Below, one piece after another: positions 39,369 to 50,162 of a stretch of 64,000 nt of DNA. Position 1 is the first letter of the stretch; each line of letters begins with the position of its first letter. A model generated the notes under the pieces. That model saw only the letters and a program-made list of their open reading frames with translations, did not search any database and was not told where the DNA came from. The DNA comes from Cellvibrionaceae bacterium (GTDB taxonomy: Bacteria; Pseudomonadota; Gammaproteobacteria; Pseudomonadales; Cellvibrionaceae). Location: positions 186,001 to 250,000 of the forward strand of contig JAGKWQ010000006.1 in assembly GCA_021151825.1 (NCBI GenBank). The letters are read 5' to 3'. The position numbers were made by a program, and so were the translations under genes.

Positions 39369-41459
39369 TTACTTGTTAGCGGCCGCTTTCTTTTCTTTCT
39401 CTTTCGCAATTACTGCTTCAGCCACGTTGCTTGGGCATGGAGAGTAGTGAGCGAATTCCATAGAGAACTGGCCGCGACCAGAGGTCATGGTACGCAGGGT
39501 GCTGATGTAGCCGAACATTTCTGACAGTGGAACTTCAGCTTTGATACGTACGCCAGTCACGCCAGCTTCCTGGCCATTGATCATGCCGCGACGACGGTTC
39601 AGGTCACCGATAACATCACCTACGTGATCTTCCGGAGTGAACACGTCCACTTTCATGATTGGCTCAAGCAGTTGTGGGCCTGCTTTTGGCATAGACTGAC
39701 GGAAAGCACCTTTAGCTGCGATTTCGAACGCGATTGCAGACGAGTCCACGGCGTGGAATCCACCGTCGAACAGGTCAACTTCAACGTCCAGAACCGGGAA
39801 GCCAGCCAGTGGGCCGGTACCCATCATAGATTCGAAACCTTTCTCGATCGCCGGGTAGAATTCTTTTGGAACGCTACCACCAACAACAGAGGTCTTGAAT
39901 ACGAAACCAGTGTTTGGCTCGCCCGGCTTGATGCGATAGTCGATCTTACCGTACTGACCAGAACCACCCGATTGCTTCTTGTGGGTGTAGCTGTCTTCGA
40001 TCTCACGAGTAATGGTTTCGCGGTAGGCTACTTGTGGTTGACCAACATTCAGCTCTACACCGTAGGTGCGCTTCATGATGTCCACTTTAATATCCAGGTG
40101 CAATTCACCCATACCTTTCAGGATGGTTTCGCCAGAGTCTTGATCAGTTTCAACACGGAAGGTTGGGTCTTCAGAAACCAGCTTACCGATAGCGGTAGCC
40201 ATCTTCTCGATCATGCTCTTGTCTTTCGGAGTTACAGCAATAGAAATTACTGGCTCAGGGAAGATCATCGGTTCAAGGGTACATTCGTGTTTTGGATCAC
40301 ACAGGGTGTGACCGGTTTGCACGTTCTTCAAACCTACCAACGCAATGATGTCACCGGCTTGTGCGGTAGTCAGGTCGGTACGGTCATTTGCCATCATCTC
40401 AACCATACGGCCAACACGTTCGGTTTTGCCGGTGAATGAGTTGAGGATGGTATCGCCTTTGTTCAGTACGCCAGAGTAAACACGCACGAAGGTCAGGGCG
40501 CCGAAACGGTCGTCCATGATCTTGAACGCCAATGCGCGGAATGGCTCATCAGCAGAAACGATAGCGTATTCGCCGTTTGGATTGCCTTCTTCATCGGTCA
40601 ACGGTTGTGGGTTAACTTCAGTTGGGTTAGGCAGGTAGTCAACTACGCCGTCCAACAGAAGTTGCATACCCTTGTTCTTAAAGGCGGAACCACAGAAAGT
40701 TGGGAAGAATGCCAAGTCGCGGGTACCTTTACGGATGCAGCGCTTCAGGTCTTCAATAGAAGGTTCTTCGCCTTCCATGTAAGCCATCAACAGGTCGTCA
40801 TCTTGCTCAACAGCAGTTTCAACCAATTGGCTGCGGTACAGCTCAACATCGTCAACCATGTCGGCTGGGATATCGACCACTTGGAAGTTTTCTGGTTTAC
40901 CAGAGTCGTCCCATACAAAAGCTTTGCGGTTCAGCAGGTCAACAACACCTGAGAATGTGTCTTCGCGGCCGATAGGCAGGGTCATGATCAATGGCTTGGC
41001 GCCGAGTACAGTTTGCACTTGCTCAGTAACGCGCAAGAAATCAGCGCCGATGCGGTCCAGTTTGTTTACGAAGATCAAGCGGGAAACTTTAGAATCGTTC
41101 GCATAGCGCCAGTTGGTTTCTGATTGTGGCTCTACACCACCAGAACCACAGAATACGCCGATGCCGCCGTCCAATACTTTCAGAGAACGATAAACTTCTA
41201 CGGTGAAGTCAACGTGTCCGGGGGTATCGATAACGTTGAAGCGGTGACCTTTCCAGAAACAGCTCACAGCTGCTGACTGAATGGTGATACCGCGTTCGGC
41301 TTCTTGCACCATGAAGTCAGTAGTTGATTCACCTTCGTGAACTTCACCAAGTTTGTGGATTTTACCGGTGAGCTTGAGGATACGCTCGGTGGTGGTGGTT
41401 TTACCGGCGTCCACGTGGGCGAAGATACCGATGTTTCTGTAAAGGGATAAGTCAGCCAT
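39369..41459 (-). CDS. fusA: Elongation factor G, stand-alone copy
   Basis: The protein is 696 residues with all EF-G domains. G1 is [15 protein letters not shown], switch [11 protein letters not shown] and G4 NKLDRIGAD. Domain IV has [13 protein letters not shown] with the tip loop, and the end is lysine/alanine-rich. It is not in a rpsL-rpsG-fusA-tuf operon, and the sequence has features of the second EF-G type seen in many gammaproteobacteria ([20 protein letters not shown]), so it may be a paralogue (fusA2) specialised for translocation or recycling under particular conditions. Which EF-G is the main one cannot be told from this window. It has its own promoter region and terminator. Confidence 0.93.
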   Translation of the reverse strand: MADLSLYRNIGIFAHVDAGKTTTTERILKLTGKIHKLGEVHEGESTTDFMVQEAERGITIQSAAVSCFWKGHRFNVIDTPGHVDFTVEVYRSLKVLDGGIGVFCGSGGVEPQSETNWRYANDSKVSRLIFVNKLDRIGADFLRVTEQVQTVLGAKPLIMTLPIGREDTFSGVVDLLNRKAFVWDDSGKPENFQVVDIPADMVDDVELYRSQLVETAVEQDDDLLMAYMEGEEPSIEDLKRCIRKGTRDLAFFPTFCGSAFKNKGMQLLLDGVVDYLPNPTEVNPQPLTDEEGNPNGEYAIVSADEPFRALAFKIMDDRFGALTFVRVYSGVLNKGDTILNSFTGKTERVGRMVEMMANDRTDLTTAQAGDIIALVGLKNVQTGHTLCDPKHECTLEPMIFPEPVISIAVTPKDKSMIEKMATAIGKLVSEDPTFRVETDQDSGETILKGMGELHLDIKVDIMKRTYGVELNVGQPQVAYRETITREIEDSYTHKKQSGGSGQYGKIDYRIKPGEPNTGFVFKTSVVGGSVPKEFYPAIEKGFESMMGTGPLAGFPVLDVEVDLFDGGFHAVDSSAIAFEIAAKGAFRQSMPKAGPQLLEPIMKVDVFTPEDHVGDVIGDLNRRRGMINGQEAGVTGVRIKAEVPLSEMFGYISTLRTMTSGRGQFSMEFAHYSPCPSNVAEAVIAKEKEKKAAANK

Positions 41460-41691
41460 AGGACTCTCGTTATGTTAAACAGGGTTAGAAAAAAGCTGGG
41501 TTTGAAAATAGCGGCGTAATATACAGGAAGTTATCCAAAAATACCTTAAGAAAAAGAAGTCTATAGGCTTTGTTTTACATTTTGAGGGCAGGTTTTTGGA
41601 AATTGCTAATTTAAAAGGGGATGAGTTATGGGATTTGGAGCTTCTTTATTTATAGCAATCAGGATTGTGTTTGAAGTGCATGTTATTGGCG

Positions 41692-41720
41692 GCAAAAAAG
41701 GGCGCGATAAACGCGCCCTT
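41692..41720 (-). terminator. Terminator after gcvP
   Basis: A 9-bp stem (AAGGGCGCG / CGCGCCCTT), read on the minus strand, is followed by six T residues before GCC. Confidence 0.88.
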
Positions 41721-41748
41721 ATCGATGAATCGAAAAGCTCCCAAAGGA

Positions 41749-44682
41749 TTAGTCGATGTAATTCTCAATACTTGGGCATGAGCAAACCAGGTTACGATCC
41801 CCATACACGTTATCGATGCGATTCACACTTGGCCAAACCTTGTGGTTTTTCAACCAGTTAGCAGGGCGGCCTGCAACTTCGCGGGAGTAAGCGCGCGTCC
41901 AGTTTTCCTCCAGTACGTCATCCTGGGTGTGTGGAGCGTTATGCAGGGCACTGGCTTCGGCGCTGATTTCACCATTGATAACTTGCTCGATTTCTTTGCG
42001 GATGATCAGCATAGCTTCGATGAATTTATCCAATTCAATTTTTGATTCCGATTCTGTTGGTTCGATCATCAAAGTGCCTGCTACTGGAAATGACATGGTT
42101 GGTGCATGGAAACCGAAATCCATCAGGCGCTTGGCGATGTCTTCTTCACTAATACCACTTGCTTCTTTTAATGGGCGCAAATCCAACAAGCATTCATGCG
42201 CAACAAAACCGTTGGTGCCTTTGTACAAAATCGGGTATGCCGTTTCCAGTTTCTTCGCCACATAGTTTGCATTCAGCATTGCGAATTCGGTGGCTTGACG
42301 CATGCCAGCGGCCCCCATCATTTTGATGTACATCCAACTGATAGGGAGAATGCTTGCAGAACCCCAAGGGGCGGCAGAGATAGTACCGTTATTTACATTC
42401 GTGCCAGGAACGGGTTGCACCGGGTGGGCGGCGAGGAACGGTTCCAAATGTTTGCCTACACCGATAGGGCCCATGCCCGGGCCGCCGCCGCCGTGAGGTA
42501 TACAGAACGTTTTGTGCAAATTCAAATGCGACACATCGCCACCGAATTTACCCGGTGCCGCAACACCAACTAATGCATTCATGTTGGCGCCGTCAATATA
42601 AACCTGGCCACCTACGGCGTGGATCATATCGCATAGTTCAGTAATTCCTTCTTCAAACACACCGTGAGTAGAAGGATACGTACACATGATGCACGCGATT
42701 TGATTGCTGTAAGTGGCAATTTTTTCGCGCAGGTCATTCAGGTCGACGTTACCTTTTACATCGCAAGCAACAACAACAACTTTGTAACTTACCATTTGTG
42801 CCGACGCAGGGTTGGTGCCGTGCGCGGATGCAGGAATCAAACAAATATCGCGTTGCGTTTCGCCTTTGCTTTCAAAATATTTCTTGATCGCAACAAGTCC
42901 GGCATATTCACCTTGTGAACCGGCGTTAGGTTGCAAGCTGATTGCATCATAACCGGTACAGGCTTTGAGCATCTCTTGCAGCTCTTCAAATAATTGCTTG
43001 TAACCCTCTGCTTGATCAATTGGCGCAAACGGATGCAGCTTGCCAAATTCTGGCCAGGTGACGGGAATCATTTCGGCGGTTGCATTTAATTTCATGGTGC
43101 AAGAGCCGAGTGGAATCATCGCGTTGTTGAGTGCGATATCTTTGGATTCCAAACGCTTTAAATAGCGCAACATTTCTGTTTCGCTGTGATAGGTGTTGAA
43201 TACCGGGTGGGTCAATACCGCATCACTGCGCAACAAATCAGCCGGGATGGCGTTATTGGCAGTGATATTTTTACCATCGCGAATTTGTGCATCTAGTGAG
43301 GAAAGTTCAACACCGGTTACGCCAAATACGGCGAGTAAACTTTCCAAATCAGCTGCTGTAGTTGTTTCGTTCAGGCTGATACCGAGAGAATCATTACCCA
43401 CTAAACGCAAATTAATTTCTGCGGCGAGTGCAGCTTGATTGATTGCTTTTTGGTTATCGCCCACATTGACGGTGATGGTGTCAAAGAAGTTTATATTGTG
43501 AAGCGCAAAACCTTTGGCTTTTAATGCGGCGGCAGCAATCGTTGTTAAACGATGAACGCGATTGGCAATACGTTTCAATCCATCGGGGCCGTGGTAAATC
43601 GCGTAGAACACACTCATTACCGCCAACAAAACTTGTGAGGTACAAATATTGGAGTTGGCCTTTTCTCGGCGGATATGTTGTTCACGGGTTTGCATCGCCA
43701 TACGCAATGCTTGTTTGCCGCGAGTATCAATAGAAACACCAATAATGCGACCCGGAGCCGAGCGTTTATAAGCATCGCGGAACGCAAAGAAGCCAGCATG
43801 CGGGCCGCCGAAACCAAGCGGTACACCAAAACGTTGGCTGGTGCCGACAACAACGTCAGCTCCCATCGCACCGGGAGATTTGAGCAGCAATAGCGCCATC
43901 AAATCAGTTGCGACAGTGACTAGTACATTTTTATTGTGTGCAGCTTCGATAAGCGCAGTTAAATCGCGGATCTGGCCGCTCGATCCAGGGTAGGAGAGCA
44001 GAGCACCGAAATAATCGCCATCGGTTAGTTGCTCAACCGGAGCAACTTCAATATCAAAACCAAAATGTTCCGCACGGGTTCTGACGACCTCGATGGTTTG
44101 CGGGTGTGTATCGGCATCCACAAAGAACACATCGGATTTGCTTTTCTTGTTTTGGCGTTTGCACATTGCCATCGCTTCAGCCGCTGCCGTGCCTTCATCT
44201 AATACGGAGGCGTTTGCCATTTCCATACCGGTCAGGTCGATGATCATTTGCTGATAATTGAGCAATGCTTCCAAGCGACCTTGCGCAATTTCCGGTTGGT
44301 AAGGTGTGTAAGCGGTATACCAGCCCGGGTTTTCCAATACGTTACGCAGCACTACGTGCGGCACGTGAGTGTCGTGATAGCCCATACCAATGTAGTTTTT
44401 GAATATCTTGTTTTTGCTAGCGATAGCTTTGAGTTGTGCCAAGGCGTCCGCTTCAGTGACGGCAGTACCCAGCTTCAGCTCGCCCTTCAGGCGAATGGCA
44501 TCGGGCACTGTTTTATCGATCAGTTCCTTAACTGAGCTAACGCCCAGCGTTGCCAGCATGGCGGCAGTTTGTTGGGCATCCGGGCCTATATGACGTTGGA
44601 CAAACTCGTCGTGATTGGCCAATGCCCCTAGCGAAGCGGAACGGAAATCAATAGGGGAAGCTGAGCGAAAATCAACTGACAT
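41749..44682 (-). CDS. gcvP: Glycine dehydrogenase (decarboxylating), P-protein
   Basis: The protein is 977 residues, the single-chain form. [11 protein letters not shown] opens the family-conserved region. The C-terminal half holds the pyridoxal-phosphate lysine in [21 protein letters not shown]. It decarboxylates glycine and passes the aminomethyl group to the lipoylated H-protein. The N terminus has a short duplication ([14 protein letters not shown]) ahead of the usual start of homology, so a later start is conceivable, although no better Shine-Dalgarno site was seen than AGAGAG before ATG 44682. gcvT and gcvH are not nearby. I looked for a glycine riboswitch upstream and found no convincing core. 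Confidence 0.97.
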   Translation of the reverse strand: MSVDFRSASPIDFRSASLGALANHDEFVQRHIGPDAQQTAAMLATLGVSSVKELIDKTVPDAIRLKGELKLGTAVTEADALAQLKAIASKNKIFKNYIGMGYHDTHVPHVVLRNVLENPGWYTAYTPYQPEIAQGRLEALLNYQQMIIDLTGMEMANASVLDEGTAAAEAMAMCKRQNKKSKSDVFFVDADTHPQTIEVVRTRAEHFGFDIEVAPVEQLTDGDYFGALLSYPGSSGQIRDLTALIEAAHNKNVLVTVATDLMALLLLKSPGAMGADVVVGTSQRFGVPLGFGGPHAGFFAFRDAYKRSAPGRIIGVSIDTRGKQALRMAMQTREQHIRREKANSNICTSQVLLAVMSVFYAIYHGPDGLKRIANRVHRLTTIAAAALKAKGFALHNINFFDTITVNVGDNQKAINQAALAAEINLRLVGNDSLGISLNETTTAADLESLLAVFGVTGVELSSLDAQIRDGKNITANNAIPADLLRSDAVLTHPVFNTYHSETEMLRYLKRLESKDIALNNAMIPLGSCTMKLNATAEMIPVTWPEFGKLHPFAPIDQAEGYKQLFEELQEMLKACTGYDAISLQPNAGSQGEYAGLVAIKKYFESKGETQRDICLIPASAHGTNPASAQMVSYKVVVVACDVKGNVDLNDLREKIATYSNQIACIMCTYPSTHGVFEEGITELCDMIHAVGGQVYIDGANMNALVGVAAPGKFGGDVSHLNLHKTFCIPHGGGGPGMGPIGVGKHLEPFLAAHPVQPVPGTNVNNGTISAAPWGSASILPISWMYIKMMGAAGMRQATEFAMLNANYVAKKLETAYPILYKGTNGFVAHECLLDLRPLKEASGISEEDIAKRLMDFGFHAPTMSFPVAGTLMIEPTESESKIELDKFIEAMLIIRKEIEQVINGEISAEASALHNAPHTQDDVLEENWTRAYSREVAGRPANWLKNHKVWPSVNRIDNVYGDRNLVCSCPSIENYID

Positions 44683-44951
44683 AGAAGCTCTCTGTAGATT
44701 GGAAAATAATCAAAAACGGCGGGAAAGCGGAGAGGCAAACGGGTGCCTGTTTAAAAAGGCGGCAATGGTACCAATTTGGGGCTTTTCGGGCAATCAAACA
44801 GGCTTGGGTAGACGTAAATCTGTTGTTTTAAACCATCACCATGGAACAAGAAGGTAACAGTGTAATCTCAGGCCTGATATGATTCGGCGGCACAGGTCAT
44901 TCCAGACCCGTGCATTATGACAATAAGTATTTAAAAGACTTGTAAGCATTT

Positions 44952-46658
44952 ATGTACCATGAATTTTTTGGACTAAAAGAACCCGCCTTTTCCATCGCCG
45001 TAAACCCGCGCTATCTCTTTATGAGCGATCAGCATCGGGAGGCTTTGGCACACCTGCTTTATGGAATACAAAATGGCGGTTTCGTTATGCTCACCGGCGA
45101 GGTGGGAACCGGTAAAACCACGATAATTCGCTGTTTGCTGGAGCAGTTACCAGACAACACCGATATCGCCATTATCCTTAATCCCATGGCTAGCGCCCCG
45201 GAATTGCTTTCTACTATCTGTGATGAGCTAGGGGTGGGTTATATTGCTGATGAGTTAACAGTCAAAGTGCTCACCGATGCGCTCAATCAATTTTTGCTGG
45301 ACAACCATCGTCGGGGTCGTAAAACAGTTTTATTGATTGATGAGGCGCAATTATTAAAAGTGCCGGTGCTGGAGCAGATTCGTTTGCTTACTAATCTGGA
45401 AACCACCACAGAAAAATTACTGCAAATTATGTTGGTGGGGCAGCCGGAATTAAAAAAATTACTGGCGCGTCCGGCTTTGCGTCAATTATCGCAGCGTATT
45501 ACTGCGCGCTTTCATTTGGAGGCATTAAGTCTCGTTGAAACCAAAGCGTACATCTATCACCGCTTGAAAGTTGCAGGCGTTGCGGATCATCAAATGCCGT
45601 TTAGTGATTCTATTATTAAAAAAATTCACGAATTCAGTGGCGGCATTCCACGTTTGATTAATGTGATTTGCGAACGTTTGTTATTAGGTGCCTACGCACA
45701 AAATCGCCATCAAATAGATAAACAAATTTTTGCCGCTGCCGTGAAAGAAGTTGCCGGAACTGCAACCCATCAGGAAGAAAAAGAAGCAGCTGCTTCACGT
45801 ACTTCCTGGCATGCTGTTTTTGTTGGGCTTGTATTAATGGTAATGACCGTGGTTTGGTTTTTAGTTCCGGATCATCCACCGGCAAATGCCGGTATGACTA
45901 ATGCACAGCACTCTTCAACTGATACAAATGTGTTAGCGGCGGGGAATGTATTAGATGCACGCCGCACTGTTTCCAGCGACGTTGCATCATCAATGCCTTC
46001 TGAAGCACCAAATGTAGAAAATGTTTTAACCTCTCTTGCAACACGCGACCAGATTGCGGCACAACTAGCTCTGTTTAAATTTACTGGTTTGAATGCAGTC
46101 GATAAAAAATCTCCATGTACATCGTTGAATAAATCGACTTACGAATGTGCCAAAGCCAGATTAGATTCCTGGGATGAATTAAAAGAATTGAATCGACCAG
46201 GAATAATGACATTGTCCACGTCGGACAAAAAATGGGTATATGCATTGCTCATTGGCTTGAGCGAAGACCATGCGTTGTTTTTAGTTGATGGAGTGGAAAA
46301 AGTTATCACCTGGGGCGAATTGGTTGCTCAATGGAATGGGGATTTTTTATACGTCTGGTCGCGTCCTGCGGGTTTTGACGGGAGCCTGCAAGTGGGGGAT
46401 CGCAGTGAATTGGTAACATGGGTAGCGGAGCAATTCGCAAAACTGGACCAGCAGCCAGCCCCTTTAACCCGGCAATTTTTTACTGACCGTTTGCAAAAGC
46501 GGATTGAGTTGTTCCAGGCCAACAATGGCATTCTTCCTGATGGGATTTTTAATGAGCAAACTTTGCGGCGTTTGAATGAAGCGTTGGGAATGGATAAGCC
46601 ATTGGCAGAGTTAAATGAACAAAAACTTCAACAACATATCAAGGCACAAGGGCTGTAG
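44952..46658 (+). CDS. gspA: GspA/ExeA-type AAA ATPase with peptidoglycan-binding domain
   Basis: The protein is 568 residues. An AAA ATPase (about 1-270) has Walker A GEVGTGKTT (49-57), Walker B VLLIDEAQLL and the sensor LVGQPELKKLLARPALRQLSQRI. A single membrane helix follows (about 287-307, VFVGLVLMVMTVVWFLV). The periplasmic part ends in a peptidoglycan-binding PG_1-like domain (RLQKRIELFQANNGILPDG). In Aeromonas ExeA and ExeB help the type II secretion secretin cross the peptidoglycan and assemble. gspB follows three bases later, confirming the pair. No other gsp genes are in the window, so the main secretion operon must lie elsewhere. Confidence 0.92.
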   Translation: MYHEFFGLKEPAFSIAVNPRYLFMSDQHREALAHLLYGIQNGGFVMLTGEVGTGKTTIIRCLLEQLPDNTDIAIILNPMASAPELLSTICDELGVGYIADELTVKVLTDALNQFLLDNHRRGRKTVLLIDEAQLLKVPVLEQIRLLTNLETTTEKLLQIMLVGQPELKKLLARPALRQLSQRITARFHLEALSLVETKAYIYHRLKVAGVADHQMPFSDSIIKKIHEFSGGIPRLINVICERLLLGAYAQNRHQIDKQIFAAAVKEVAGTATHQEEKEAAASRTSWHAVFVGLVLMVMTVVWFLVPDHPPANAGMTNAQHSSTDTNVLAAGNVLDARRTVSSDVASSMPSEAPNVENVLTSLATRDQIAAQLALFKFTGLNAVDKKSPCTSLNKSTYECAKARLDSWDELKELNRPGIMTLSTSDKKWVYALLIGLSEDHALFLVDGVEKVITWGELVAQWNGDFLYVWSRPAGFDGSLQVGDRSELVTWVAEQFAKLDQQPAPLTRQFFTDRLQKRIELFQANNGILPDGIFNEQTLRRLNEALGMDKPLAELNEQKLQQHIKAQGL

Positions 46659-46661
46659 TTT

Positions 46662-47504
46662 ATGTCACTCATTTTGGATGCCTTGAATCGCGCTGATAAC
46701 GAGCGCAAAAATCAGGATGCCGTACCCGGTTTAAATACTGTTCATTCATCGACAGTGATAATTATCGAAGAAAAGACCGGTAATAAATATGGATTGTATG
46801 TTGCTATTTCTTTTGCAGTTGTTGCACTGATCGCTTCTGTTTATTGGTTTGTTGCCAAGCCAGGTGTTATAGCGGTTTCGCCACCACAGCCACAGGCTAA
46901 TACGCCCCTTGCTAATACGTCGCCATCACAACCGCAAGTAGAAGAAAACAGTCGGGCCGCAGCAACAACAGAAGAAGTGCAAACAATTGCTGAAACCAAG
47001 CCAGTCGAGTCGATAATATCTCCCAAGCCGACGGCGGCCGTAGAACAACTTTATTCTGCTCCTGAAGCTCAGTCAGCCGCTTCTACTGATCCGCAAATCA
47101 ATGAGCTCTACACTGCTGAAGAGCCTGCAGCTTCTGAATCTATTGAAGAGCCTTTTGTTGAGCCACCAGGTTTTGCCGAAGAACCAACCCATATCACTAA
47201 CACTGGGCGGGTTGCTGCCGAAGCTTTGCCTTCACGCACGTTTGCCACTATTGTGAATGTTCAGGACTTTAATGAGTTGCCTTGGAATACCAAACAACAA
47301 ATTCCTACTATTAGTTATCAACGGCATAATTTTTTAGCGGGTGGTGTAAGCACTGTTGTAATTAACGGGCAAACATTAGGTGTCGGGAATATTGCTGCAT
47401 CGAGCCAATTAGTTGTGCAGGAAATATTTGAGGATGGTGTTGTGCTTAAGCGTGGGAATGTGATGTTTAAATTGCGAGCGCTGAATGGCTGGATCAACAT
47501 GTAA
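46662..47504 (+). CDS. gspB: GspB/ExeB-type secretin assembly protein
   Basis: The protein is 280 residues. MSLILDALNRADNERKNQ is the typical GspB cytoplasmic start. One membrane helix (about 46-66) and a long Pro/Ala/Glu-rich periplasmic spacer (about 70-185) are followed by the conserved C-terminal GspB domain with FNELPWNTKQQIPTISYQRH and a final LRALNGWINM. It partners GspA in placing the type II secretin. The start is 3 bases after the gspA stop, so the genes are translationally coupled. A symmetrical terminator follows. Confidence 0.92.
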   Translation: MSLILDALNRADNERKNQDAVPGLNTVHSSTVIIIEEKTGNKYGLYVAISFAVVALIASVYWFVAKPGVIAVSPPQPQANTPLANTSPSQPQVEENSRAAATTEEVQTIAETKPVESIISPKPTAAVEQLYSAPEAQSAASTDPQINELYTAEEPAASESIEEPFVEPPGFAEEPTHITNTGRVAAEALPSRTFATIVNVQDFNELPWNTKQQIPTISYQRHNFLAGGVSTVVINGQTLGVGNIAASSQLVVQEIFEDGVVLKRGNVMFKLRALNGWINM

Positions 47505-47520
47505 TAAATTTGCAGGATAT

Positions 47521-47558
47521 AAAATAATAAAGGAGCCTATAGGCTCCTTTATTATTTT
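47521..47558. terminator. Bidirectional terminator between gspB and bfr
   Basis: A perfect 17-bp stem (AAAATAATAAAGGAGCC and its complement) has a TATA loop, with A and T tracts for both convergent genes. Confidence 0.95.
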
Positions 47559-47583
47559 GGCCCAGCGATAAATGCGCTGGAAG

Positions 47584-48054
47584 TTAACCTTCCATTTTGG
47601 TTTGCAAATAATTTTGGATTCCCACTTTATCAATTAATGACAATTGAGTTTCCAGCCAATCTACATGTTCTTCTTCAGACTCAAGAATACTTTTCAACAA
47701 ATCGCGGCTAATGAAATCGCGTACACTTTCGCAGATGAGAATGCCGTCGCGCAAATCAGGAATAGCTCTCAACTCCAGTTTTAAATCGCACTTGAGCATT
47801 TCTTCGGTATCTTCGCCGATATGTAATTTGCCCAGGTCTTGCAGGTTAGGTAAACCCTCAAGAAACAGAATACGTTCGATTAACGCATCGGCATGTTTCA
47901 TTTCATCAATAGATTCATGGTATTCGTGGTCGGCCAGTTCTTTCAGGCCCCAATCTTTATACATACGAGAGTGAAGGAAATACTGGTTAATAGCTACCAG
48001 TTCGTTACCTAGCACTTTATTTAACACGGCGATGACTTGTGGATCACCTTTCAT
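47584..48054 (-). CDS. bfr: Bacterioferritin
   Basis: The protein is 156 residues. The di-iron ferroxidase residues are present: E18, E51, H54 (in SIDEMKHAD), E94, E127 and H130 (in ESEEEHVDW). M52 is the axial ligand of the inter-subunit heme, so this is a heme-binding bacterioferritin rather than a ferritin. Twenty-four subunits oxidise Fe(II) and store it as a mineral. ATG 48054 has AGGAG six bases upstream. The ferredoxin that releases the iron (Bfd) is encoded just upstream on the same strand. Confidence 0.98.
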   Translation of the reverse strand: MKGDPQVIAVLNKVLGNELVAINQYFLHSRMYKDWGLKELADHEYHESIDEMKHADALIERILFLEGLPNLQDLGKLHIGEDTEEMLKCDLKLELRAIPDLRDGILICESVRDFISRDLLKSILESEEEHVDWLETQLSLIDKVGIQNYLQTKMEG

Positions 48055-48199
48055 GGCGTTCTCCTTTTGGGCTAAAACAGAGGCAAAGTCTGGTCCCGTA
48101 AGAGCGCACTGTCAAGCAAAAGGCGTTTCTAAGTGATTGATGCTGAAGGAAAAAATACTGAAAATAGCAACGATTTAGATTTGTGTTTGCATGGCTTTA

Positions 48200-48409
48200 T
48201 CAGGCCACGGCATAAAATTGAGGCAAGCCATTAATCATAGGGGTAACGCTTAAGGCTTCATCAAGGATTTCGCGCGTCATTACAGAGCACTTTCCACACT
48301 GGCTGGCAACACCTAATGCTTTACGCAATTGACCAAGAGAGCTGGCACCATCATCGATAGCTGCTTTGATTTGGCGGTCAGTAATACCCTTGCAAACACA
48401 AACGTACAT
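48200..48409 (-). CDS. bfd: Bacterioferritin-associated ferredoxin
   Basis: The protein is 69 residues from ATG 48409; the longer open frame to 48493 would add a non-homologous stretch. The [2Fe-2S] cysteines are C4 and C6 (MYVCVCKGITD) and C38 and C41 (QCGKCSVM), in the BFD fold. Bfd docks on bacterioferritin and reduces its core through the heme to free iron. In Pseudomonas it is induced by iron starvation, which fits the good Fur box 64 bases upstream. The ribosome site is weak. Confidence 0.95.
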   Translation of the reverse strand: MYVCVCKGITDRQIKAAIDDGASSLGQLRKALGVASQCGKCSVMTREILDEALSVTPMINGLPQFYAVA

Positions 48410-48472
48410 AAACAGTAGGCTCAATTTAAGTGGGTTAATAGATGAACGAAACATCAGTTGCTTAAATTTAAT

Positions 48473-48491
48473 GTTAATGATAATTGGTGTC
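48473..48491 (-). promoter_or_regulatory. Fur box upstream of bfd
   Basis: GTTAATGATAATTGGTGTC matches the Fur consensus at 14 of 19 positions, including the run TAATGATAAT. Confidence 0.7.
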
Positions 48492-48650
48492 AATAAGTGC
48501 TGAGATAAATTCCTGTTTGAAATGGTCTTTTATTCGTTAATATAACCCAACCAATGTTTAATGATAATTGCGCCAACGTTTTTGTCATAGCGACACTCTT
48601 GTAAGAGTTATATACAAAATCAATATGACACCCAGTATGGTCTGTGTATG

Positions 48651-48665
48651 ATAGCGGCGCACTAT
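48651..48665 (+). promoter_or_regulatory. OxyR-like element upstream of peroxiredoxin
   Basis: ATAG-seven bases-CTAT equals one dimer element of the OxyR motif. The second element, expected seven bases later, is only partly present (TATC...), so this is tentative. Confidence 0.4.
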
Positions 48666-48785
48666 CAATAAATATCATTCAATCAATAACTGGCCATAAA
48701 TTGTTCATACAAATTGAATAAACTCATGGCCGCTGAAACAGATATTTATTCACCGATTAACCTATCAACCATCAGGAGCATTGTT

Positions 48786-49388
48786 ATGGGCGTATTAGTA
48801 GGTAAAAAAGCACCGGATTTTACCGCTGCGGCAGTGTTGGCAAGCGGCGAAATCGTAGACGGTTACAACTTCGCAGCTGCTACCAAGGGCAAAAAAGCGG
48901 TTGTGTTCTTCTATCCATTGGACTTCACCTTTGTATGTCCATCTGAATTGCTGGCGTTTGATCACCGCGTAGAAGAGTTCAAAAAGCGCAATGTAGAAGT
49001 GATTGGTGTTTCAATCGATTCTCAATTCACTCACAACGCGTGGCGTAATACCCCGGTAAATGAAGGTGGTATTGGTCCAGTCAGATACACGTTGGTTGCT
49101 GACGTTAAGCACGAAATTGCGAAAGCATTCGATGTAGAATCTGCTGATGGCGTTGCTTTCCGCGGTACTTTCATCATCGACGAAGCTGGTGTGGTTCGCT
49201 CTCAAATCGTTAATGATCTGCCTATCGGCCGTAATATTGATGAAACTATTCGTACTGTTGATGCGCTGATTTTCCACGAGCAGCACGGTGAAGTTTGTCC
49301 AGCTGGTTGGAAAGATGGTGATAAAGGTATGGATGCTTCGCCAGAAGGCGTTGCTAAATATCTGGCAGAGCATGCAGATAAACTCTAA
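48786..49388 (+). CDS. Typical 2-Cys peroxiredoxin (AhpC/Prx1 type)
   Basis: The protein is 200 residues from ATG 48786, which has AGGAG eight bases upstream; 24 further codons are open but do not match the family. The peroxidatic cysteine is C51 in PLDFTFVCPSEL and the resolving cysteine is C171 in GEVCPAGW. GGIG in the middle and KYLAEHADKL at the end resemble the GGLG and C-terminal YF elements of peroxide-sensitive peroxiredoxins. It reduces H2O2, organic peroxides or peroxynitrite in the cytoplasm, with a thioredoxin or AhpF as donor; no ahpF is adjacent. It is divergent from bfd, and an OxyR-like element lies upstream. Confidence 0.95.
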   Translation: MGVLVGKKAPDFTAAAVLASGEIVDGYNFAAATKGKKAVVFFYPLDFTFVCPSELLAFDHRVEEFKKRNVEVIGVSIDSQFTHNAWRNTPVNEGGIGPVRYTLVADVKHEIAKAFDVESADGVAFRGTFIIDEAGVVRSQIVNDLPIGRNIDETIRTVDALIFHEQHGEVCPAGWKDGDKGMDASPEGVAKYLAEHADKL

Positions 49389-49414
49389 GTTTTACTTTTA
49401 GAGCTTAGTCTTGT

Positions 49415-49442
49415 AAAAAGCCCGGCTAATGCCGGGCTTTTT
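49415..49442 (+). terminator. Terminator after peroxiredoxin
   Basis: A 12-bp stem (AAAAAGCCCGGC / GCCGGGCTTTTT) encloses loop TAAT. Confidence 0.92.
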
Positions 49443-49472
49443 ATTGGCGAGCTTATTTTGCGGGAAATCACC

Positions 49473-50162
49473 ATGTCAGAAACCACCAAAAAAATAGATC
49501 TCCATCCAAGTTGGTTAAACCATCTTGCGAATGAATTTGAACAACCTTATATGAAGCAGCTTAAAGCGTTTCTGCTTACAGAGAAGCAGCAGGGAAAGGT
49601 GATATATCCTGCATCCAAAAATATATTCAATGCATTTAATAGCACGCCGCTAGATCAGATAAAGGTTGTTATTCTGGGGCAGGACCCTTATCACGGGCCA
49701 AATCAGGCACATGGGCTGTGTTTTTCGGTACAACCAGGTATTCCTGCACCGCCATCTTTACAAAATATGTTTAAGGAATTACATCGGGACTTGGGGATGG
49801 CTATTCCTCCACATGGATGCCTTCAAGCATGGGCAAACCAAGGCGTGTTACTTCTTAATGCGACCTTGACAGTCGAGCAAGCACGGGCAGGCTCGCATCA
49901 AGGGCGAGGTTGGGAAGCTTTTACCGATAAGACGATTCAGCTTGTTAATGAGCAATGCCAGGGGGTTGTGTTCCTGCTGTGGGGCAGTTATGCCCAAAAA
50001 AAAGCGGTGTTCATCGATCCTCGCAAACATCTCATTCTTAAAGCCCCGCATCCTTCACCGCTATCTGCCCATCGCGGGTTTATTGGTTGTGGGCACTTCT
50101 CAAAAGCCAATCAGCATTTACAGCAGATCAATAAAACACCAATCGATTGGCGATTGTCTTAA
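49473..50162 (+). CDS. ung: Uracil-DNA glycosylase
   Basis: The protein is 229 residues. Family-1 UDG motifs are complete: [18 protein letters not shown] with the catalytic aspartate D71, and [11 protein letters not shown], the leucine loop. It removes uracil from DNA. ATG 49473 is preferred to a TTG five codons earlier. It is monocistronic. No terminator hairpin was noticed after the stop. Confidence 0.98.
   Translation: MSETTKKIDLHPSWLNHLANEFEQPYMKQLKAFLLTEKQQGKVIYPASKNIFNAFNSTPLDQIKVVILGQDPYHGPNQAHGLCFSVQPGIPAPPSLQNMFKELHRDLGMAIPPHGCLQAWANQGVLLLNATLTVEQARAGSHQGRGWEAFTDKTIQLVNEQCQGVVFLLWGSYAQKKAVFIDPRKHLILKAPHPSPLSAHRGFIGCGHFSKANQHLQQINKTPIDWRLS

Larger units (their letters stand above)
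48410..48785. other. Divergent control region between bfd and peroxiredoxin
   Basis: This is 376 bases holding the Fur box for bfd (48473-48491), a second copy of the core TTAATGATAATTG at 48558-48570, and an OxyR-like element (48651-48665). A frame through 48714 joins the peroxiredoxin but has no start signal. Confidence 0.6.

Noticed and set aside
39624..40439. Long plus-strand frame inside the EF-G gene (271 codons)
   Set aside because: It is a mirror of strong codon bias in the EF-G gene; the composition is not protein-like and no ribosome site precedes it.
44683..44951. Possible glycine riboswitch ahead of gcvP
   Set aside because: Words such as ATCTCAGGC appear, but on the wrong strand or order, and the conserved glycine-aptamer core is missing.
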